From Bacteroidota bacterium (GTDB lineage Bacteria > Bacteroidota > Bacteroidia > B-17B0 > Aurantibacillaceae): a stretch of DNA of 13,039 bases. The notes below the pieces were generated by a model. The model was given only the letters and a program-made list of their open reading frames with translations. It did no database searches and was not told the DNA's origin. Positions 1-6,100 of the stretch are shown in pieces. Position numbers and translations under genes: made by a program. Every line of letters starts with the position of its first letter. Position 1 is the first letter of the stretch. Where the stretch lies: NCBI GenBank assembly GCA_025359355.1, contig JANYGR010000416.1:1-13039 (forward strand). The letters are read 5' to 3'.

Positions 1-155
1 GCCACTACCATTCCTAAAACACCGCCAATAGTACCAGCCATTATAATTACTAAAAAAAAATCGAGGGGATGCGCTTTAACCGTATTAGAGAAAATAGTGG
101 GCTGAACCAATATCGTATCTGATAAATTCATACCAATTAAAATCAACTCTTGCAT
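1..155 (-). pseudogene. AI-2E/PerM-family transporter, C-terminal fragment (5'-truncated, runs off the left edge)
   Basis: Reading leftwards from an ATG at 153-155, the frame is open to the window edge (51 complete codons). It contains QPTIFSNTVKAHPLDFF followed by a hydrophobic, glycine-rich stretch with AGTIGGVLGMVVA. This resembles the conserved last part of AI-2E family transporters (PerM/TqsA-like polytopic inner-membrane proteins, usually about 350 residues), where a D-N-x-x-x-Q-P-x-I-F-S-x-x-V-x-x-H-P-L block precedes the last membrane segments and a G-x-x-G-M-x-x-A motif. Here D-T-I-L-V-Q-P takes the place of the first element. An in-frame TAA at 180-182 closes the frame, and only 34 bases separate the ATG from the stop of the intact SDR gene. 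The expected N-terminal 250 or so residues, with most membrane helices, are therefore absent in any frame. I infer a decayed or rearranged remnant. A short expressed membrane protein or an assembly join are alternatives. Family assignment rests on recalled motifs. Confidence 0.6.
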
Positions 156-189
156 ACTTGTTATCCGTGATATTAGTATTTAACAAACC

Positions 190-978
190 TTATAAACAAC
201 CAGTTCTTCCGCCATCTACAGGTAAATTAATACCATTGATGTAAGAGGCAGCCGGTGATGCTAAAAAGGCTACAGCATTAGCTATTTCAGATGCTTCTGC
301 AAAACGACCCATCGGTATTTCCGAAATCATTTCACTGGTCACTGAATCAACCGCATGTCCTGTTTTAGTAGATTTATTTTCGATGATGTTTTGTAAACGA
401 ACAGTTGCCGTTGCGCCAGGCAATACATTATTAACGGTGATGTTAAACTTACCTAATTCATTCGCTAACGTTTTACTCCAATTTGCTACAGCTGCTCTAA
501 TCGTATTAGATACACCTAAATTAGCCAATGGTAATTTTACGGATGTAGAAATGATATTGATGATACGTCCGTACTTAGCTATTTTCATGCCTTCTACACA
601 GGCTTGTGCTAAAATATGATTACATATTAAATGATTATTAAATGCCGATAAAAACTCTTCGGGCTTAGCGGAAGCAATTGGTCCCGCTGGTGGGCCACCT
701 GTATTGTTCACTAAAATATGAACAATTGGTTGACGTTGTAAATACGCTTCTATCAATGTTTTTAATTCTTCTGGCTTACTAAAATCTACACAGACGTATC
801 CGTGTAATTGCCCTGCTTCTGTACTTAATTCTTGTTTTGTTTTTTTAAGTGCTTCTTCGTTACGAGCAATTAATGTGACACTGGCACCTAAATGAGCTAA
901 CTCCATCGCAATGGCTTTGCCTATGCCTTGTGTGCTCCCGCAAACGATAGCTTGTTTATGTTTTAAATCGAGGTTCAT
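190..978 (-). CDS. SDR-family oxidoreductase lacking the Tyr-x-x-x-Lys pair
   Basis: The 262-residue product has the length and layout of a classical short-chain dehydrogenase/reductase, a cytosolic Rossmann-fold NAD(P)-dependent enzyme. The cofactor motif is G14-S-T-Q-G-I-G20, with A38-R39 after beta-2 as often seen in NADP-preferring members. N91-N92-T-G94 is the NNAG-type motif. S144 fits the catalytic serine, and N-N-V-L-P-G (183-188) and P-V-D-G-G (253-257) match the usual C-terminal motifs. Where classical members read Y-S-A-S-K-A-A-V, this one reads S157-N-T-I-R161-A-A-V, so Tyr is replaced by Ser and Lys by Arg. I recall a similar S-N-T-I-R pattern in other Bacteroidota SDRs often named 3-oxoacyl-ACP reductase, so it looks like a conserved divergent group rather than a broken gene. 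Substrate is unknown. It lies 34 bases after the T9SS cargo gene on the same strand, so read-through transcription is possible. Start is the only well-placed ATG, with no Shine-Dalgarno sequence. Confidence 0.9.
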   Translation of the reverse strand: MNLDLKHKQAIVCGSTQGIGKAIAMELAHLGASVTLIARNEEALKKTKQELSTEAGQLHGYVCVDFSKPEELKTLIEAYLQRQPIVHILVNNTGGPPAGPIASAKPEEFLSAFNNHLICNHILAQACVEGMKIAKYGRIINIISTSVKLPLANLGVSNTIRAAVANWSKTLANELGKFNITVNNVLPGATATVRLQNIIENKSTKTGHAVDSVTSEMISEIPMGRFAEASEIANAVAFLASPAASYINGINLPVDGGRTGCL

Positions 979-1012
979 ATTTAATGTATTAAATGTGGTT
1001 TAGAGAATGCTT

Positions 1013-2032
1013 TTACAACTTCACAAATTTTATTTTCTTACTCATTCCACCTTCTTTCAATTCAATGAAATAAATGCCTGCATCAAGGCTTGCTGTTTCT
1101 AGGCTTAAGCGATTAGGGCCTGTTGTAGTTTGTATTTGACTTGTTAAACTTTCTTTTCCAAATATATCGTAAACAGCAATTGATAAAGTAGTTTCTGTTT
1201 TTGCTACATAATTTAAAGTAAGGTTATCATTGGTAGGATTAGGGAATACAGCAATATTCATAACGTTTTGTAACTCTTGTAATCCAACGGTATTAACAAC
1301 CGTAAAATTATCCATGCAAAAATAAGCAGGCGTATTTATCCCGTAAGGGCCAGTGTCACTTGACTTTATCCTAATCATAATACTATCCGATATAGGTAGA
1401 TTAGCACAAAATACATATTGCCAATTATTCTGTATAAAATCATTAGCTATTCCTGCCGGACGATAATCTGCTAAATAATGTTCCATACTATCCGGTAATA
1501 ATACACCATTTCTGTATGGGCGTACAATTAATTTAAACCAATCGGGATAAGTACCTTGTGGTAAACCAGAGTGAGTACCAGTGGTATCACCAAATTTACG
1601 AGAAAAGCTGTTGCCATTTTTGATGGTTTTATAAGCAAAGGTAGTGTTGGTTACAAAAAAACCTGATAATGAAAGCGCATTAGAATTCATTTTAATGATA
1701 GCGCTATCTTTTACGGTTACATAGGTAGAGCCATTAAATGCACCATTGGCGATGCTTCCATATAAGTTTGTGTATGTACCATTGGCCGTATCTTTCACAT
1801 TTGTGTAAGCTGAACCTGATCTCCATAAACCAGAACCCGCATCCCAATGGTAACGAAAGGTAGCAAAGGGAGTTGATCCTGAAGTTTGCCAATCGTCAAT
1901 AGTTGTATTTTGGTAAAAGGAATTTGGAGTTAGCGAAAACGTAGCGCCGTCAAAGTTTTCGGTTAATTGGGCTTGCGACGTAAAGGTTGATGCCATGCAA
2001 CAGATAAAGGCAAGGGTAGCTGTTTTTTTCAT
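1013..2032 (-). CDS. Secreted DUF4465-domain protein with T9SS type A sorting domain
   Basis: The 339-residue product starts with a signal peptide (M1-K-K, hydrophobic core 5-17, likely cleavage after S-Q-A21). Residues about 22-247 match DUF4465: FVTNTTFAY (126-134), K-N-G-N-S-F (138-143), D-W-F-K-L (164-168), H-Y-L-A-D-Y-R (185-191), N-N-W-Q-Y-V (202-207), S-S-D-T-G (224-228) and NTPAYFCMDNF (233-243). Residues about 255-339 form a type A T9SS C-terminal domain: F-P-N-P (263-266), N-L-T-L (270-273), V-Y-D-I-F-G-K (287-293), L-D-A-G-I-Y (316-321) and a terminal K-K-I-K-F-V-K-L. The protein should cross the inner membrane by Sec and the outer membrane by T9SS, then be surface-anchored or released. 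DUF4465 function is not settled; I recall members in cobalamin-uptake loci but see no cobalamin riboswitch or transporter here. I chose ATG 2030-2032 because the in-frame ATG at 2087-2089 would put 19 non-signal residues ahead of the signal peptide. Confidence 0.9.
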   Translation of the reverse strand: MKKTATLAFICCMASTFTSQAQLTENFDGATFSLTPNSFYQNTTIDDWQTSGSTPFATFRYHWDAGSGLWRSGSAYTNVKDTANGTYTNLYGSIANGAFNGSTYVTVKDSAIIKMNSNALSLSGFFVTNTTFAYKTIKNGNSFSRKFGDTTGTHSGLPQGTYPDWFKLIVRPYRNGVLLPDSMEHYLADYRPAGIANDFIQNNWQYVFCANLPISDSIMIRIKSSDTGPYGINTPAYFCMDNFTVVNTVGLQELQNVMNIAVFPNPTNDNLTLNYVAKTETTLSIAVYDIFGKESLTSQIQTTTGPNRLSLETASLDAGIYFIELKEGGMSKKIKFVKL

Positions 2033-2101
2033 AGATGATTCTTTATAAAGAGGACTTAAAGTTACTAAAATAGTTGGCAGAAAAAACACCTTTTAAAAAT
2101 G

Positions 2102-2134
2102 GGAAAATACGAGCATTTAAAGCCTTTTGTCAAA
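2102..2134 (-). promoter_or_regulatory. Possible Bacteroidota-type promoter for the DUF4465 gene
   Basis: On the minus strand a TTTG (2131-2134) is followed after 21 bases by TATTTTCC (2102-2109). This partly fits the Bacteroidota pattern of a -33 TTTG and a -7 TAnnTTTG; the last two bases of the -7 box do not match. It would start transcription about 60-65 bases before the ATG at 2032. In DNA this AT-rich the match is weak, and position upstream of a lone minus-strand gene is the main support. Confidence 0.25.
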
Positions 2135-2279
2135 TACCTCAATATTATATCCTGTGAAGATAATAAATATGATTAGCGACTATTTTAAAATGCTTCTAAA
2201 TAAACGAAATAGATTATATTTTACGAATATGATGAATTAGAACAAGAGTGTAGGACTGTTAAATACAGATAAATCGGAT

Positions 2280-2310
2280 TTTGTTCTTTGTTTCAAGACC
2301 AAAGAACAAA
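2280..2310. repeat. 11-bp perfect inverted repeat, operator-like
   Basis: The arms TTTGTTCTTTG (2280-2290) and CAAAGAACAAA (2300-2310) are exact reverse complements around a 9-base spacer. No T-run follows on either strand, so it does not look like an intrinsic terminator. A TTTG within the left arm (2287-2290) is followed after 20 bases by TAAATATT (2311-2318), a loose -33/-7 arrangement for the plus strand. A dimeric regulator site is a reasonable guess, but no regulator gene is nearby. Confidence 0.5.
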
Positions 2311-2396
2311 TAAATATTATTAAGGAAAAAAACATTAAAATACTTATGCTTTTTTAGCGCTAACTCCTTTATTGGAGTATGAACCTTTGACTGTAT

Positions 2397-2456
2397 ATGA
2401 AAAAATTAAGTTTATATTTCGTGCTTAATTTACTGTTTACAACAAATTCGACTTAA
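2397..2456 (+). other. Tiny ORF resembling a signal-peptide start (possible gene remnant)
   Basis: ATG at 2397 opens a 19-codon ORF ending in TAA at 2454-2456. The product, MKKLSLYFVLNLLFTTNST, has a lysine-rich start, a hydrophobic core and a small polar end, as in a signal peptide without a mature protein. The hairpin terminator at 2509-2543 lies about 50 bases downstream. It could be the decayed 5' end of a secreted-protein gene, a small membrane peptide, or chance in AT-rich DNA. Length alone gives little statistical support. Confidence 0.2.
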
Positions 2457-2508
2457 AAATGGATGTTTGCTTTAAAATATGACGATTTAGAGCCAAAAAT
2501 TAGACTAT

Positions 2509-2543
2509 AAAAAAAATATCGTTTCAACAACGATATTTTTTTT
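2509..2543. terminator. Perfect hairpin with flanking A and T runs, bidirectional terminator-like
   Basis: Arms AAAAAAAATATCGTT (2509-2523) and AACGATATTTTTTTT (2529-2543) pair over 15 bp with a 5-base TCAAC loop. Eight A and eight T residues flank a short TATCGTT core, so it could end transcription from either side as an intrinsic terminator. It ends 35 bases before the ruvA ATG and lies between divergently oriented genes, where no terminator is expected. Possibilities are the end of a small unannotated plus-strand transcript, an attenuator for ruvA-sprA, or a stop for antisense transcripts. Confidence 0.7.
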
Positions 2544-2570
2544 CAATCTCCCAAAAAAAACTTATTTTCA
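2541..2570 (+). promoter_or_regulatory. Possible ruvA-sprA promoter overlapping the hairpin T-run
   Basis: TTTC (2541-2544), 18 bases, then TATTTTCA (2563-2570) loosely resembles the Bacteroidota TTTG / TAnnTTTG promoter. Transcription would start at or just before the ruvA ATG at 2579, giving an almost leaderless message. Both boxes carry mismatches and the region is AT-rich, so this is tentative. It is listed because any promoter further upstream would have to read through the hairpin. Confidence 0.18.
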
Positions 2571-2578
2571 CCCCTCTT

Positions 2579-3172
2579 ATGATTAATTATGTAAATGGAT
2601 TAATAGCTGACCTCAATCCTGCAATTGCAGTGATTGAAACCAATGGTGTTGGCTATGGATTATTAATTTCATTAACCACGTATTCGCACCTACAAGGCAA
2701 GCAAACTGCTAAGTTGTATGTAGAAAGCGTGTATATCCGTGATGATAATCCTAAATATTACGGTTTTGCGGATACAGAGGAGAGGGAGCTGTTTCGTAAA
2801 TTAATTTCAGTGTCGGGTGTTGGCGGCGGCAGCGCTTTGTTGATGCTGTCTTCCTTAAGTCCCCCCGAAATAGCGGGTGCTATTAATACCGCTAATGTGG
2901 CTATTTTAAAGAGCATTAAAGGTATTGGCGAAAAAACCGCTCAACGTATTGTGGTGGATTTGAAGGGTAAAATGGGCAAACATGAAGGTGGAATTTCTCA
3001 AATTATGAACCCGTCATACAATAAAAATAAAGAAGAAGCGTTAATGGCACTAGTTACTCTTGGTTTCCCTAAAATGGTGGCAGAAAAAGCCATTGAAAAA
3101 GCAACCAAGCAACAAGGCATAAATACTGATAATGTTGAACTGCTGGTGAAATCGGCATTAAAAAATATGTAA
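2579..3172 (+). CDS. ruvA: Holliday junction branch migration complex subunit RuvA
   Basis: RuvA forms tetramers that hold Holliday junctions open and load the RuvB motor for branch migration in recombinational repair. The 197-residue product has the usual length and three-domain order. The N-terminal OB-fold (1-63) ends with R54-D-D-N-P-K-Y-Y-G-F63, where D55-D56 match the acidic pin of Escherichia coli RuvA. Domain II (about 70-135) carries two helix-hairpin-helix DNA-binding motifs, V-S-G-V-G-G-G-S-A-L (78-87) and IKGIGEKTAQRIVVDLKGK (113-131). A variable linker (about 136-150) leads to the C-terminal helical domain III (151-197, with ALMALVTLGF at 154-163) that binds RuvB. The ATG at 2579 follows a pyrimidine-rich CCCCTCTT with no Shine-Dalgarno sequence, and the N-terminus aligns well with the family. 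sprA begins 7 bases after the stop, so the two probably form an operon, an arrangement seen widely in T9SS-bearing Bacteroidota. Confidence 0.97.
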   Translation: MINYVNGLIADLNPAIAVIETNGVGYGLLISLTTYSHLQGKQTAKLYVESVYIRDDNPKYYGFADTEERELFRKLISVSGVGGGSALLMLSSLSPPEIAGAINTANVAILKSIKGIGEKTAQRIVVDLKGKMGKHEGGISQIMNPSYNKNKEEALMALVTLGFPKMVAEKAIEKATKQQGINTDNVELLVKSALKNM

Positions 3173-3179
3173 TTAATAG

Positions 3180-6100
3180 GTGGCAAAAGGTTTTATCAAA
3201 TTCTTGGTTGTAAGTTCTGCTTCTGTGGGTTTAATGAGCGTTGTTGTTGGTTCTAAGGCCAAAAACGCACCATTAAGCAAGCCGCATTATTTTTACAATA
3301 GCCCCATACTGCCGCCTGATACTCCTACGGTTACTAAAGATCAATTACCTTATAAGTTCAATGATAATAACGGGTCTCAACCCAATTACGATGACAAAAG
3401 CGGGTTATATTTAAGTAATCCGTCAAACATTAAAACGGAGACAAATTATAACCCACAAACAGGTAACTACGACATTACTCAAAAAATTGGTGATATGGAC
3501 TATCGCCCTGAAACTTATGTAGAATTCAAGGAGTATCAGGATGAATTGTTTAAACAAGCCGTTAAAGACCATTGGAAATCTAAAATAAAGGCCGAAGATC
3601 TTAATAATCCAACTAAAAAGGGTTTATTACCAAAGCTTAAAGTTGGAGGTGAAATTTTTGATCGAATTTTTGGTGGAAATAACGTAGAGATTAAACCTAC
3701 CGGAACTGCCGAATTAATTTTTGCACTAAACTCTAATAAAACCCTTAATCCTGCTATTCCTCAGCGTCAGCAAAAAGTTACGAATTTCGATTTCAATATG
3801 CGTATCCAATTAAATTTGATTGGAAAAATTGGAGATAAATTAAAAATCTCAACAAACTATAATACGGAAGCCTCCTTTGACTGGGAAAATCAAATGAAGT
3901 TGGAGTACACGGGTTACGAAGATGAAATCATTAAAAAAATTGAAGCTGGTAATGTGAGTATGCCTCTCAATAGCACACTAATCACTGGTAGTCAAAGTTT
4001 ATTTGGAGTTAAAACACAATTACAATTTGGACGTTTATCAGCTACGGCATTATTTTCTCAACAGCGTGGTAAAAAGCAAGAGGTAAACGTTCAAGGAGGC
4101 GCTCAAACGATGTATTTCAACGTAAGTGCTGATAATTATGAGGTAAACAAACATTATTTCCTAGGACATTATTTTAGAGATCATTATGATGAGTGGATGG
4201 CTACTATTCCTGTTCCTGCAACACCTATCATTATTACCAAAGCGGAGGTATACATTACCAATCAAACAGGAACAACCGATCAAACACGTAGCTTTGTCGC
4301 TTTCGCTGATTTAGGGGAAGATTCGACACATACTAACCCTAATTTAACAAATTATAATGGGCACGCTACATCACCAGCTTGTCAACCAAATCCTATTTAT
4401 ACCATAGTTGATAATACTGGCGACATTCCTTATAATGGAGCTAATACGTTATATCAAATTTTAACTGATACTGGTGCGATATCAGGAACAGCTATTATGC
4501 CTCCTCGCTCTAATGCCAATGCTTCTGCTATTAATGCGGTACTTTCGAGTTCAGCTATAGCAACAAATGCCTGTAATGACAATCAAAAATTCATGCAATC
4601 ATCACGTGATTATGAGTATATCTCCAACGCACGTAAATTAAATGCAAATGAATTTACCATCAATAATCGTTTAGGATTTATTTCTATCAATCAATCTATT
4701 AATAATGATGTGACTGTGGCTGTGGCTTATCAATACACATATAATGGGCAAACCTATCAGGTAGGTGAGTTTAGTGATCAGTTTACAACAGGTCCTTTGT
4801 ATTTAAAATTACTAAGAAGTGGTAGTGTCGTTAATCCTCGTTTTAGCACTTGGGATTTAATGATGAAAAACGTGTATTCCTTAGGCGCATACAATTTAAC
4901 ACAAGCTGATTTTAAATGCGATGTTTATTATAATAATATCGAAACAGGTATTGATGTTCCTTATATTCCTTTTGGAAGTGTTAATGGAAAATTATTAGTG
5001 CAAGTGATGGGCTTAGATAAATTAAGCGTTAATGGAGATCCTTATTCCGATGGGGTTTATGACTTTGTAAATGGTTATACAATTAATCCAATAAACGGAC
5101 GTATCTATTTATCTTCTAAAGAACCTTTTGGTAATAATTTACGATCTAAATTTGCCGCTTCAGATTTCCCAACAGCTGATAAATATGCATTTCAAGAATT
5201 ATACGATTCAACGAGAACAATAGCCATCCAGTTACCGGAAAAAAACAGGTATAAAATTAAAGGTTCTTATAAATCGTCGGGTGGTTCCGAAATTTCTTTG
5301 AATGCACTTAATATTCCTCAAGGTGCGGTAGCAGTTACTGCGAACGGACAAAAATTAACCGAAAATGTTGATTATACAGTAGATTATACTTTAGGTCGAG
5401 TTAAAATTATTAACGAAAGTATTTTAAATTCCGGCGCTAATATTAAAGTAACGACGGAGAGTAATTCCTTATTCAACGTTCAGCAAAAGAGTTTATATGG
5501 TGCGCGCTTAGATTATAAAGTGAATAAGGATTTAACTTTGGGTGGAACAATTATGCATTTGAGTGAAAAACCGGTGACTCAAAAAGTAAACATTGGTGAT
5601 GAGCCTGTATCTAACACAATATGGGGAGTAGATTATAATTACAGAACGGATGCACCTTTCTTAACTCGCTTAATTGATAAAATACCGTTAATCAATACCA
5701 AAGAAATGAGTACAATTGTTACTCAAGGTGAATTTGCACAGTTATTGCCTGGAAATGCCAGTGCTATTGGTAAATCGGGAAACTCTTATGTGGATGATTT
5801 TGAAGGTAGTATTTCGTTAATTGATTTAAAAAGCCCTTCAGCTTGGAGTATAGCAAGTATTCCACAAGGACAAACCTCTTTATTTCCAGAATCTGTATTC
5901 AGTAATGATATTAAAGCGGGAATCAATCGTGCACAATTTAACTGGTATACGATAGATCCTTTGTATTATGGATCTACCAATACATCCACTAAACCTAATA
6001 ATATTACCACACCTGTTTCTTGTTCAAATAACTTTATGCGTCAAGTGTTAGAAACGGAGTTATTCCCTAGTAAAACACCAGCTAACGGTCAGCCTGTTGT

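Larger units (their letters stand above)
2033..2578. other. Divergent intergenic region, 546 bases
   Basis: This AT-rich stretch separates the minus-strand DUF4465 gene from plus-strand ruvA and is long for such a compact neighbourhood. It holds a possible minus-strand promoter near 2102-2134, an 11-bp palindrome at 2280-2310, a 19-codon ORF with a signal-peptide-like sequence at 2397-2456, and a strong hairpin at 2509-2543. I see no tRNA, rRNA, cobalamin-riboswitch core, tandem repeats or long ORF. Stop codons are frequent in all frames. The combination of a tiny ORF and a terminator suggests the remains of a small lost gene, or an unrecognised short transcript, but this is inference. Confidence 0.7.

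Noticed and set aside
156..189. A frameshift hiding the missing N-terminus of the AI-2E transporter
   Set aside because: Only 34 bases lie between the fragment's ATG and the SDR stop codon, so no frame could encode the missing domains there.
383..619. Plus-strand 78-codon ORF inside the SDR gene
   Set aside because: It lies fully antisense to a well-supported coding region and shows no recognisable domain; the same holds for short ORFs opposite ruvA, sprA and gyrA.
2033..2089. Longer N-terminus for the T9SS cargo protein, starting at the ATG at 2087-2089
   Set aside because: It would add 19 residues ahead of an otherwise standard signal peptide that begins M-K-K at 2032, so the shorter start is much more likely.
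2033..2578. Cobalamin riboswitch upstream of the DUF4465 gene
   Set aside because: Considered because I recall DUF4465 proteins in cobalamin loci, but no B12-box-like or other GC-rich conserved core is visible on the minus strand; the region is AT-rich throughout.
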